A program made the translations under genes and the position numbers. The notes under the pieces are model-generated. The model made no database searches and was not told the DNA's origin. It was given only the letters and a program-made list of their open reading frames with translations. A stretch of 64,000 bases of DNA from AB-137-C09 sp964645625 (lineage in GTDB: Bacteria; Pseudomonadota; Zetaproteobacteria; Mariprofundales; Mariprofundaceae), in contig CAZYAI010000002.1 in assembly GCA_964645625.1 (NCBI GenBank), positions 62,001 to 126,000 of the forward strand, in the 5' to 3' direction. Below are positions 44,561-52,789 of this stretch, in pieces; within the stretch, counting starts at the first letter, position 1; the number at the start of each line of letters is the position of its first letter.

Positions 44561-45022
44561 ATGTTCTATTGTAAAGTGATGTTCATATGTTTGTTAACGG
44601 GTCTGTTTACGGTTGTAGCACAAGCAGATGAGGTTAAGCCTGTGTTGATTCAGTGGCATCAACAAGCATGCCAATTTATTGAGGCTGAGGGGCGAGATTT
44701 AGGGTATATCAGTACTACTGCTGCTGATTGTGTGACGATTAATGATCGCGATGCTAAACAACGATTAGCACATCGCATTCCCCTGCAACTCAAAGCAGGT
44801 CATTATCTGTTTCGCATTTATAATGATGATGTACCTTATACTTTAGGATTTTGGTTACGTGGTCAGGGCTTATCAAGATTGACCTTACCCAGTGTCTCTG
44901 GTGGCGGTATTGAGGCTGGTAGTTTTAAGGATTATCTTATTTATTTGAAGCCTGGTAAATATTGGTATTCATGCCCATTAAACCCTACGCCTGATTACGC
45001 ACTAACCGTGGTTTCACCATGA
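44561..45022 (+). CDS. Secreted cupredoxin-like protein
   Basis: The product has 153 residues with a signal peptide (about 1-22, ending in AQA). The mature part has a beta-sandwich pattern with PLQLKAGHYLFRIYNDDVPYTLGFWLRG and a C-terminal YLKPGKYWYSCPLNPTPDYALTVV. That last block resembles the copper-binding loop of cupredoxins (G-Y-x-Y-x-C-P), but the usual following His and Met are replaced. GAGAGG lies before the ATG. It is the first gene right of the origin. Whether it binds copper is uncertain; two other cysteines (about 37 and 57) could form a disulfide. Confidence 0.6.
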   Translation: MFYCKVMFICLLTGLFTVVAQADEVKPVLIQWHQQACQFIEAEGRDLGYISTTAADCVTINDRDAKQRLAHRIPLQLKAGHYLFRIYNDDVPYTLGFWLRGQGLSRLTLPSVSGGGIEAGSFKDYLIYLKPGKYWYSCPLNPTPDYALTVVSP

Positions 45023-45064
45023 TTGAGGGTTTTTTCAGTATGGAAGATGTAAGGCATACAATCT

Positions 45065-45769
45065 ATGGGTTACACTATGTACGTTAAACGCGTACTACCT
45101 GTGGTAGGTTTAGTTGCAGTGATGGTGACGTTTTTTGTGTTTGATTTACAACACTGGTTTACATTGGATGCTTTAACATTGCACCACCATCAATTACAAC
45201 AGTTTCAAACCAATCACGCTGTGATAGCACCATTGGTTTATGTGTTGCTGTATATTGGGGTTGTCGCCTTTTCATTACCTGGTGGCACTTTGATGACGCT
45301 CGTTGGTGGTTTTTTGTTTGGTGCGTGGCAAGGATCCTTGTTGACTGTTGTTGCTGCGACTACTGGAGCAAGTCTGTTGTTTTTATTGGCAAAAACCACA
45401 TGGGGAGATGTGTTAATCAAGAAAGTTGGACCTTCTTTGCGGCAGATGCAACAAGGTTTTGCTGATAATGCCTTAAGTTATATGTTTGTGTTGCGCTTGG
45501 TTCCTGTCATCCCTTTCTTTTTGGTCAACTTGGCACCAGCTTTTCTTGGGGTTTCTCTGCGTGTCTATGTGATAGCCACTTTTTTTGGCATTATGCCTGC
45601 AACATTTGTTTTTAGTTTAGCTGGGAGTGGTTTTGGTCAAATTTTAGAGCAGGGAGGAATGTTGACACTACAGGGTATATTAACACCACATATTGTGGCT
45701 GCACTCTTCGGTTTGGCTGGTTTGGCATTAATGCCTGTTTTTTATCGTCGTTACTTTCAGAAAAACTGA
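45065..45769 (+). CDS. TVP38/TMEM64 (DedA-like) membrane protein
   Basis: The product has 234 residues with five or six membrane segments. The family core is visible: YVLLYIGVVAFSLPGGTLMTLVGGFLFG (about 57-85), GASLLFLLAKTTWGD, the F-V-L-R-L-V-P-x-x-PFF motif (VLRLVPVIPFFLVN, about 142-155) and the later GIMPATFVF. SNARE-associated/DedA-like proteins act as lipid scramblases or carriers, including recycling of undecaprenyl phosphate in related families. The specific substrate is not shown by sequence. Confidence 0.88.
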   Translation: MGYTMYVKRVLPVVGLVAVMVTFFVFDLQHWFTLDALTLHHHQLQQFQTNHAVIAPLVYVLLYIGVVAFSLPGGTLMTLVGGFLFGAWQGSLLTVVAATTGASLLFLLAKTTWGDVLIKKVGPSLRQMQQGFADNALSYMFVLRLVPVIPFFLVNLAPAFLGVSLRVYVIATFFGIMPATFVFSLAGSGFGQILEQGGMLTLQGILTPHIVAALFGLAGLALMPVFYRRYFQKN

Positions 45770-45883
45770 ATGATCCTGTGTTATCAAGTCATGTTTGTTT
45801 GACAAGTCTACTCCCTATACAAACTATTCGCTTCGTTTGCGAAAGAAAAGGTCACGTTTTGACCTAGATATGAGGGGGAAAAC

Positions 45884-47320
45884 GTGGCACATGGTAATCA
45901 AGAGCAAGACGGTCAGAGTGTTTATGCAGTAGTGCTGGCGGGAGGTTCTGGCAGTCGTTTATGGCCGCTTTCTCGGCGGCAACTTCCTAAACAGTTTTTA
46001 TCGTTAGAACATCAAGGCAAAAGCTTTTTGCGCGCTACCATTGATCGCTTGCAGCCCATTATTCAGACTGAAGATGTTTGGGTTGTAACAGGGGCTTTGC
46101 ATGCCAATGGTGAGGCTTATGCCGAGTTACAAGATTACCATACCATTTTGGAGCCAGAGGGACGTAATACAGCGCCAGCGATTGCTGTGGCAGCAGCATG
46201 GTTGTTGCAGGATGACCCTGATGCCGTCATGGTTGTGCTTCCTGCGGATCATGTGATTGTTAATCATGATGCTTTTCATTGTGCCTTACATACTGCGATT
46301 GATGCAGCACAAGCGGGTTCATTGGTAACCTTTGGGATTCAGCCTACACGTCCTGATACAGGCTTTGGCTATATTCAAGTTGCAGCCAGTGATGCTGATG
46401 TGCGCGATGTTCAGCGGTTCACCGAAAAACCTGATTATGATACGGCTTGTGCCTTTGTTTCCAGCGGCGATTATTTTTGGAATTCGGGCATGTTTGTGTG
46501 GCGCGCTGATGTTGTTTTGGAGCAAATTCGACAGCACCTTCCTGATGTCTATACGGTGATTGAACGCATGCGTTCGGCATGGCTAGCGGGTGAGGCTTAT
46601 GATGCAGTAATTGCGCGTGAGTTTTCAGCGATGCCTGATGTGTCTATTGATTATGGTTTGTTGGAAAAGACCTCGGGTATTAAGCTTGTTCCGTGTGAAA
46701 TTGGTTGGTCTGACGTTGGCAGCTGGGATGCAGTCCACGAAATATCGGATAAAGATGATGCTAACAATGTGGTACAGGGTAACGTGCTGGCAGTAGATTG
46801 CCGTAATAGCTTGTTGCGTAGTTCGTCGCGTTTATTGGCGGCTGTTGATGTCGATAACCTTATTGTGGTGGAAACGGCTGATGCAGTGCTTGTTGTGCCA
46901 CGTGATCAGAGTCAGAGCGTGCGCAAAATTGTTGATCGCCTGAAACTTAATAATGCCAGCGAACATATTGAACATGTGACGGTCAAACGTCCGTGGGGTT
47001 CGTATACCGTATTAGAAGAGGCGGCAGCAGGCTATAAGATGAAACGTATCGAGGTTTTACCTGGTGCGCGTTTGAGTTTGCAGGCTCATCAGCATCGCTC
47101 CGAACATTGGGTGGTGGTTTCTGGTACTGCGACGGTGACCTGTGGTGAGCAAGTCACGTTGGTGGCAAAAAACGAAAGTACTTATATTCCAATTGGCGCG
47201 CTTCATCGATTAGAAAACAGAGGGAAAATACCTTTGGTAATTGTTGAAATTCAAGTGGGTGATTATTTGGGCGAAGATGATATCGAGCGATTCGATGATG
47301 CCTATGGGAGAGCAAAATAA
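45884..47320 (+). CDS. manC: Mannose-1-phosphate guanylyltransferase / mannose-6-phosphate isomerase
   Basis: The product has 478 residues and two parts: a nucleotidyltransferase (LAGGSGSRLWPLSRRQLPKQFL near 19-40, RFTEKPDYD near 183, DVSIDYGLLEK near 250) and a C-terminal cupin (KRPWGSYTVLEEA ... LSLQAHQHRSEHWVVVSGTA, about 367-425), as in AlgA/CpsB/WbpW type II enzymes. It makes GDP-mannose from Man-1-P and may also interconvert Fru-6-P and Man-6-P. It starts at GTG with GAGGGGG 7 bases upstream. It opens the polysaccharide cluster and feeds the next gene. Confidence 0.94.
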   Translation: MAHGNQEQDGQSVYAVVLAGGSGSRLWPLSRRQLPKQFLSLEHQGKSFLRATIDRLQPIIQTEDVWVVTGALHANGEAYAELQDYHTILEPEGRNTAPAIAVAAAWLLQDDPDAVMVVLPADHVIVNHDAFHCALHTAIDAAQAGSLVTFGIQPTRPDTGFGYIQVAASDADVRDVQRFTEKPDYDTACAFVSSGDYFWNSGMFVWRADVVLEQIRQHLPDVYTVIERMRSAWLAGEAYDAVIAREFSAMPDVSIDYGLLEKTSGIKLVPCEIGWSDVGSWDAVHEISDKDDANNVVQGNVLAVDCRNSLLRSSSRLLAAVDVDNLIVVETADAVLVVPRDQSQSVRKIVDRLKLNNASEHIEHVTVKRPWGSYTVLEEAAAGYKMKRIEVLPGARLSLQAHQHRSEHWVVVSGTATVTCGEQVTLVAKNESTYIPIGALHRLENRGKIPLVIVEIQVGDYLGEDDIERFDDAYGRAK

Positions 47321-47321
47321 G

Positions 47322-48404
47322 ATGAAAAAAGCATTGATTACTGGGGTAACAGGTCAAGATGGCTCCTATTTGGCTGAGTTTTTATTGGCAAAAGGTTATG
47401 AGGTGCATGGTATTAAACGTCGCTCCTCGTTGTTTAACACCGATCGTATTGATCACTTGTACCAAGACCCTCATGTCAATAATCGTCGTTTTGTGTTACA
47501 TCACGGTGATATGACGGATTCCTCTAGTTTGATTCGCATCATTCAAGAAATCCAGCCCGATGAAATTTATAACCTTGCAGCACAATCACATGTAGCTGTA
47601 TCGTTTGAAGAACCTGAATATACCGCAGATTCTGATGGTATTGGCGCATTGCGTATTCTTGAAGCGATGCGTATTTTGGGCTTGGAGAAAAAAACACGCT
47701 TTTACCAAGCTTCTACTTCTGAGCTGTACGGTAAAGTACAGGAAATTCCGCAGTCAGAAACAACGCCTTTTTATCCACGATCGCCTTATGCTGTGGCAAA
47801 AATGTATGCTTATTGGATTACGGTGAACTATCGTGAAGCCTATGGCATGTATGCCTGTAATGGTATTTTGTTTAATCATGAGTCGCCGAATCGTGGCGAA
47901 ACCTTTGTGACGCGTAAAATCACCCGTGCTTTGGCGCGTATTAAGTTGGGTTTACAAGATTGTTTGTACCTAGGCAATATGGATGCTAAGCGAGATTGGG
48001 GACACGCCAAAGATTATGTGCGTATGCAATGGATGATGTTGCAGCAGGATGAGCCAGAAGACTTTGTTATTGCCACGGGCGTACAGTATTCAGTGCGTGA
48101 TTTTGTTACGGTTGCAGCCAAAGAAGTAGGCATTGAGGTAAGCTGGCAGGGCGAAGGTGTGGATGAAACCGCCACCGATCAGCATGGTAATGTGATTGTG
48201 CGTGTCGATCCGCGTTATTTCCGACCTGCTGAAGTGGAAACCTTATTGGGTGATCCATCCAAAGCGAAAGCGAAGTTGGGCTGGGAGCCAGAAATTACTT
48301 TTAATGAGCTGGTCGAAGAGATGATGCGTGAGGATTTAAAGTCCGCCGAAAAAGATGCCCTAGTCAAGCAGCATGGCTACCAGGCATTTGATCATCACGA
48401 ATAG
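47322..48404 (+). CDS. gmd: GDP-mannose 4,6-dehydratase
   Basis: The product has 360 residues. Short-chain dehydrogenase N-terminus GVTGQDGSYLAEFL with the NADP-binding RRSS, catalytic Ser/Thr-Glu region (STSELYGK) and YxxxK (YAVAK) are all present, with the Gmd-specific NHESPNRGETFVTRKI. It forms GDP-4-keto-6-deoxymannose. The ATG at 47322 gives the canonical MKKALITG start; an upstream in-frame ATG lies in manC. No fcl, rmd or per gene follows within the window, so the final GDP-sugar (fucose, rhamnose or perosamine) is unknown. Confidence 0.96.
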   Translation: MKKALITGVTGQDGSYLAEFLLAKGYEVHGIKRRSSLFNTDRIDHLYQDPHVNNRRFVLHHGDMTDSSSLIRIIQEIQPDEIYNLAAQSHVAVSFEEPEYTADSDGIGALRILEAMRILGLEKKTRFYQASTSELYGKVQEIPQSETTPFYPRSPYAVAKMYAYWITVNYREAYGMYACNGILFNHESPNRGETFVTRKITRALARIKLGLQDCLYLGNMDAKRDWGHAKDYVRMQWMMLQQDEPEDFVIATGVQYSVRDFVTVAAKEVGIEVSWQGEGVDETATDQHGNVIVRVDPRYFRPAEVETLLGDPSKAKAKLGWEPEITFNELVEEMMREDLKSAEKDALVKQHGYQAFDHHE

Positions 48405-48552
48405 TTTGATGTGGATTTGTGATCCGTAGTATGAACGTACTGTCGTTGACGGTCTGTGTGAGGGGTTTGGCATAGTTGGGGCAGAAAGCCATGGTTCGTT
48501 AGGGTGTCTGATGGACGAGCTACGATGCGCAAGATATAAGTGAAGGAGTACC

Positions 48553-49440
48553 ATGAAAGGGATTATTTTAGCTGGTGGGTCAGGCACGCGTTTGCATCCA
48601 CTTACATTAGCGGTAAGTAAACAATTGATGCCTGTGTATGATAAGCCGATGATTTATTATCCTTTATCTACACTGATGTTGGCAGGAATTCGTGATATTC
48701 TGATTATTTCTACGCCGCATGATTTACCCATGTTTGAAAAAGCACTGGGTGATGGTTCGCAATGGGGGATTTCTTTATCGTATGCGGAACAACCGCATCC
48801 AGGTGGTTTGGCACAAGCGTATCATATCGGTCGTGATTTTGTTGCTAATCAACCAAGTTGCTTGATTCTTGGTGATAATATTTTTTATGGTCAAGGCTTG
48901 GTCAAGCAGTTACGTACAGCGGTCGAACTTGCTTCGTCACCCGAAGGTATTGCTTCAGTGTTTGCTTACCATGTCCATGATCCTGAACGTTATGGGGTGG
49001 TTTCTTTTGATGCTGAGGGTCAGGCACAATCCATTGAAGAAAAGCCTACTCAACCAAAATCAAATTACGCCGTTACAGGGCTTTATTTTTACGATGGGCG
49101 AGCGGTGGAGATTGCTGACTCTATTGTTCCATCGGCACGTGGCGAGTTAGAAATTACTGATGTGAACAAAATTTATTTGGCAGAAAATAAATTGCATGTG
49201 GAGCGGCTTGGCCGTGGTTCAGCATGGCTGGATACAGGAACCCATGAATCCTTGATGGATGCTGGTCGCTATGTCGAAGTGATTGAAAAACGTCAGGGTT
49301 TAAAGATTGCTTGCTTAGAAGAGATTGCGTGGGAGCTGGGGTATATCAGCAGTGATGATCTGCGCGCCTTGGCCGAACCGTTGGTGAAGAGTGGTTATGG
49401 TCAGTATTTAATGCATCTTTTAGTGGAGGGTAAGCTATGA
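48553..49440 (+). CDS. rmlA: Glucose-1-phosphate thymidylyltransferase
   Basis: The product has 295 residues (family about 290). Motifs: MKGIILAGGSGTRLHPLT, SKQLMPVYDKPMIYYPLS, LILGDNIFYGQGL, the EEKPTQPKSNYAVTGLYFYD site and LGRGSAWLDTGTHESLM. It makes dTDP-glucose from Glc-1-P and dTTP, the first step of dTDP-L-rhamnose synthesis. GAAGGAG precedes the ATG. Its last bases overlap rmlC (ATGA). Confidence 0.97.
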   Translation: MKGIILAGGSGTRLHPLTLAVSKQLMPVYDKPMIYYPLSTLMLAGIRDILIISTPHDLPMFEKALGDGSQWGISLSYAEQPHPGGLAQAYHIGRDFVANQPSCLILGDNIFYGQGLVKQLRTAVELASSPEGIASVFAYHVHDPERYGVVSFDAEGQAQSIEEKPTQPKSNYAVTGLYFYDGRAVEIADSIVPSARGELEITDVNKIYLAENKLHVERLGRGSAWLDTGTHESLMDAGRYVEVIEKRQGLKIACLEEIAWELGYISSDDLRALAEPLVKSGYGQYLMHLLVEGKL

Positions 49441-49994
49441 AAGTCATCGAAACGGTATTGCCTGGGGTATTGATCGTCGAACCTAAGGTGTTTGGCGATG
49501 CTCGTGGCTTTTTCCTCGAAACCTTTCATCAAGAACGTTATCGGGATGCAGGTATTCCAGCCGAGGGCTTACAGTTTGTGCAAGATAATCATTCGCGTTC
49601 TAGCAAAGGGGTGTTGCGAGGCTTACACTTTCAATTGGAAAACCCACAAGGTAAATTAGTTTCGGCTGGTACAGGGGCAGTGTTTGACGTGGCTGCCGAT
49701 GTAAACCCAGATTCGGAGCATTATGGGCAATGGGTTGGTGTGGAGTTGAATGAAGATAACCATCGCCAATTATGGATTCCACCAGGTTATGCGCATGGGT
49801 TCTGCGTACTCTCTGATATCGCTGATTTTCAATATAAATGCACGTCGTTTTATGATCCAGCTTCGGATGCGGGGGTGCGTTGGAACGACCCTGAGTTGGC
49901 TATTGATTGGCCAGTGGATGTGCCGTTATTATCGCAAAAAGACCAACAACAACCGCTGTTATCTGAAGCAGCAAGGGGTAGGTTGCCACGATGA
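49437..49994 (+). CDS. rmlC: dTDP-4-dehydrorhamnose 3,5-epimerase
   Basis: The product has 185 residues, normal length. The cupin fold includes GFFLETFHQERY, QDNHSRSSKGVLRGLHFQ with the catalytic His, GTGAVFDVAADV and WIPPGYAHGFCVLS. It epimerises C3 and C5 of dTDP-4-keto-6-deoxyglucose. It is coupled to rmlA by ATGA and to rmlD by a 4-base overlap. Confidence 0.97.
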   Translation: MKVIETVLPGVLIVEPKVFGDARGFFLETFHQERYRDAGIPAEGLQFVQDNHSRSSKGVLRGLHFQLENPQGKLVSAGTGAVFDVAADVNPDSEHYGQWVGVELNEDNHRQLWIPPGYAHGFCVLSDIADFQYKCTSFYDPASDAGVRWNDPELAIDWPVDVPLLSQKDQQQPLLSEAARGRLPR

Positions 49995-50860
49995 GGTTAT
50001 TGATTACAGGCTCAAAAGGTCAGCTAGGAACAGAATTAACGCGGCAAGCACTTGCGCATGATGTAACCGCTGTTGATTATCAAGAATTAGATATTACCAA
50101 TGCCGCAGCTGTTACGGCATTGGTGCAAAAAGTACGGCCTGATGTGGTGATTAACGCTGCGGCTTATACCGCTGTGGATCGTGCTGAACAGGATGAGGCG
50201 GCGGCATTTGCAGTGAACCGTGATGGTGCAGCGCATTTGGCACAAGCCTGTCATGCCGCCGATATTCCTTTGGTTCATGTTTCAACGGACTATGTGTTTG
50301 ATGGCTCACAGTCAGAAGCGTACCAAGAAGATGATGCGCTTGCGCCATTGGGCGTTTATGGACGCAGTAAGGCTGAAGGTGATGATGCGGTGCGTCAATT
50401 TTGTGGCAAACACTTGATTTTTCGTACCAGTTGGGTGTTTTCAGCGCATGGTAATAATTTTGTGAAAACCATGTTGCGTTTGGGTGCAGAGCGTGAAACA
50501 TTAGGTGTGGTGGCAGATCAGTATGGTAAGCCGACATCAGCGGCAGAGCTGGCGCGTGTTATACTGGCTGTGTTACCCCATATGGATGGGCATTGGGGAA
50601 CATACCACCTAGCGCAACCAGAGGCGGTAACGTGGCATGGTTTTGCCAGTGCTATTTTCGCTGAGGCACGCTTGCAGGGTGTTCCTTTGGTGTTGAAGCA
50701 GCTTAATGCTATCAGTACAGCGGATTACCCTACACCAGCTAAGCGACCAGTGAATTCTGCCCTTAATTGCGCTAAATTAGAGAAAACATTTGATGTTAGT
50801 ATTCGACCTTGGTCGGAGTCGCTGACGGAAGTGATTCGTGAAATGAGGGAAGTTCGATAA
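49991..50860 (+). CDS. rmlD: dTDP-4-dehydrorhamnose reductase
   Basis: The product has 289 residues. It has the Rossmann motif MRLLITGSKGQLGTEL (1-16), VINAAAYTAVDRAEQ, STDYVFDG and the catalytic YGRSK. It reduces the 4-keto group with NADPH to give dTDP-L-rhamnose. Stop and start overlap rmlC. The usual partner rmlB lies about 860 bases downstream, separated by two decayed genes. Confidence 0.96.
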   Translation: MRLLITGSKGQLGTELTRQALAHDVTAVDYQELDITNAAAVTALVQKVRPDVVINAAAYTAVDRAEQDEAAAFAVNRDGAAHLAQACHAADIPLVHVSTDYVFDGSQSEAYQEDDALAPLGVYGRSKAEGDDAVRQFCGKHLIFRTSWVFSAHGNNFVKTMLRLGAERETLGVVADQYGKPTSAAELARVILAVLPHMDGHWGTYHLAQPEAVTWHGFASAIFAEARLQGVPLVLKQLNAISTADYPTPAKRPVNSALNCAKLEKTFDVSIRPWSESLTEVIREMREVR

Positions 50861-50873
50861 GGCGGAATAGACT

Positions 50874-51058
50874 ATGCGATTGCCCCCAGTGTAGGTTCAT
50901 GCTGTCGAAGAAGTGTTTCAAACGGTATTTTTACACGGTAACGTGATATTATTTGGCAGTCGGGTGGATGATCAAAAAAAAGGATTGGCGAACAAAGAAT
51001 TGATCTTGTGCTGGCACCTTATGCTCCAGAGGCATTGAAACAGGAAATAACAAGATAA
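50874..51058 (+). pseudogene. Decayed minimal nucleotidyltransferase (MntA-like)
   Basis: From ATG 50874, with GGCGG upstream, the frame reads MRLPPV, an in-frame TAG at 50892-50894, then VHAVEEVFQTVFLHGNVILFGSRVDD. That is the catalytic GSxxDD region of minimal nucleotidyltransferases (usually GSRVDDxxKGGDIDL). After the A-run near 50974-50981 the family continues in another frame as RIDLVLAPYAPEAL. So a nonsense mutation and a frameshift have inactivated the gene. Such enzymes form toxin-antitoxin pairs with HepT-like proteins. Confidence 0.85.
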
Positions 51059-51516
51059 TCGAGCAAAAGCTAAAAAGAATTTTTCACGAATGCGATACAC
51101 ATCAAGCGCGTATGATGTCGCCTTGTCAGAAAATTTAGCATAAACTCCCTTTAAATCGGGCAAGTTATCTTGAATTAAATGAAGGTGATGTAGTATATAT
51201 TGCTCTGTTTTTGTTTCGCTATGCCAAACTACAAGATGCTATGGGTCAGCGTCTCTTTAAAGCGATGCTTGGTGTGCTTCAAGAAGAGGTAGAATATGTT
51301 CTTTTCTTGGATATTGTACATAAACTGGAAAAGTTACAATTGATTGAATCGGCTGAAACATGGCAGGAGTTAAGAGAGATTCGTAATGCCATTGCGCATG
51401 AATATGATGATTCTCCAGAACTCATGACTCAAGCACTTAATGCTATTTTTTCATCACATGAGGCATTGCTTGCCATATATGATGGTCTTAAACATGCCTA
51501 TCAAAAAAGGCAATGA
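51055..51516 (+). pseudogene. Decayed HepT-like partner of the nucleotidyltransferase
   Basis: The frame overlapping the nucleotidyltransferase end reads IIEQKLKRIFHECDTHQARM, hits one in-frame TAG at 51136-51138 and continues to 51516 as LFLFRYAKLQDAMGQRLF ... LEKLQLIESAETWQELREIRNAIAHEY. The RxxRNxxxHxY motif (about 15 codons into the last third) is the HepT/HI0074 family signature. The single stop and missing start suggest inactivation. A shorter product could start at TTG 51211 (101 residues), which would lack the N-terminal third. Confidence 0.8.
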
Positions 51517-51572
51517 TGATAACCGTAACTGGATACTACATAACGTGGAGTATGACCTAGGGCAACCACGTC

Positions 51573-51593
51573 ATTGCGGATTTGATCCGCAAT
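51573..51593. repeat. Short REP-like palindrome
   Basis: ATTGCGGAT and ATCCGCAAT are perfect 9-base arms around TTG, embedded in CACGTC...CCAG-type sequence. Similar small palindromes recur in intergenic DNA of many Pseudomonadota. It lies between the decayed HepT-like gene and rmlB and may be a terminator or REP remnant. Confidence 0.55.
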
Positions 51594-51717
51594 CCAGAGA
51601 ATAAGCGTAAGACTGGGTATTGGATCAAGCGAAGCATAACGGATTTTTAGCGTACGATGCTGTATGAAAAAAAGACCATGTTTTGTATAATATAGCTACT
51701 CAGGAAAAGGATAAAAA

Positions 51718-52749
51718 ATGACATCTCAATCATCCAGCGTAACGTACACACCTCGCGTGATACTTGTAACAGGCGGTGCAGGCTTTATTGGTTGCAACTA
51801 TGTTCGTTATATGTTGGCGACCGATACCGCTGTGAAAATTATTAACCTCGATGCACTGACGTATGCAGGTTCATTGGAAAACCTTAAAGATTTACCTGAT
51901 GAATCACGGCATGTGTTTGTGCAAGGTGATATTTGTGATCGCCGCTTGGTTGAACGGCTATTGCGCGAATATAAAATTGATACAGTAGTGCATTTTGCGG
52001 CGGAATCGCATGTTGATAACTCCATTGCTACCCCCGAGGTCTTTGTTAAAACTAATGTGCTGGGAACGTTTACGTTGTTGGATGCAGCACGCCAGTATTG
52101 GCAAGGAGAGAAGGGCTGGGATGGTAGTCAATGCCGTTTCCATCATATTTCTACCGATGAGGTTTATGGTACCTTAGAAGCAAGTGATCCAGCCTTTAGC
52201 GAAACGACACCTTATGCACCTAATTCTCCTTATTCTGCGTCGAAAGCGGGTTCCGATCATTTAGCGCGTGCTTATTTTCATACCTATGGTCTGCCAGTAA
52301 CAACGACGAACTGTTCAAATAACTATGGCTCTTATCAGCATAGTGAAAAGTTTATACCAACGATTATCCGTAAATGTTTAGCACAAGAGTCGATCCCTGT
52401 GTATGGCGATGGTTCCAATATACGTGATTGGTTATATGTGACAGATCATTGCGCAGGTATTGACGTAGTGGTGCGTAAAGGCCTGCTTGGTGAGGTGTAT
52501 AATATCGGTGGCATCAATGAATGGACGAATATTGATATTTGTCGTTTGATTTGCCAGTTAATGGATGAACATAAACCAGAACATGCGCCGCATGAACGAC
52601 TGATCAGCTTTGTTACAGATCGTTTAGGTCATGATTGGCGTTATGCTATTGATGCTTCGAAGATGAATGATGATTTAGACTGGCAACCAGCAGAAACCTT
52701 TGAAACAGGGATTCGGAAGACGGTCGCTTGGTATTTGCGTCTATTGTAA
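51718..52749 (+). CDS. rmlB: dTDP-glucose 4,6-dehydratase
   Basis: The product has 343 residues. NAD-binding GGAGFIGCNYVRY (20-32), the DALTYAGSLENL region, HFAAESHVDNSI, the catalytic TDEVYG and YSASKAGSDHLARA, and NNYGSYQHSEKFIP are all present. It converts dTDP-glucose to the 4-keto-6-deoxy sugar used by RmlC and RmlD. AGGA lies upstream of the ATG. It is the only rml gene not contiguous with rmlACD. Confidence 0.97.
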   Translation: MTSQSSSVTYTPRVILVTGGAGFIGCNYVRYMLATDTAVKIINLDALTYAGSLENLKDLPDESRHVFVQGDICDRRLVERLLREYKIDTVVHFAAESHVDNSIATPEVFVKTNVLGTFTLLDAARQYWQGEKGWDGSQCRFHHISTDEVYGTLEASDPAFSETTPYAPNSPYSASKAGSDHLARAYFHTYGLPVTTTNCSNNYGSYQHSEKFIPTIIRKCLAQESIPVYGDGSNIRDWLYVTDHCAGIDVVVRKGLLGEVYNIGGINEWTNIDICRLICQLMDEHKPEHAPHERLISFVTDRLGHDWRYAIDASKMNDDLDWQPAETFETGIRKTVAWYLRLL

Positions 52750-52789
52750 AGTTTATTTTCTATGATTTTATTAAAATAATGAGGGTACT

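Noticed and set aside
45770..45883. JUMPstart/ops element upstream of the polysaccharide cluster
   Set aside because: The region has small hairpins but no GGCGGTAG ops core.
51211..51516. Intact 101-residue HepT-like gene
   Set aside because: Family-like sequence continues upstream through a TAG, so it is better described as part of a pseudogene.
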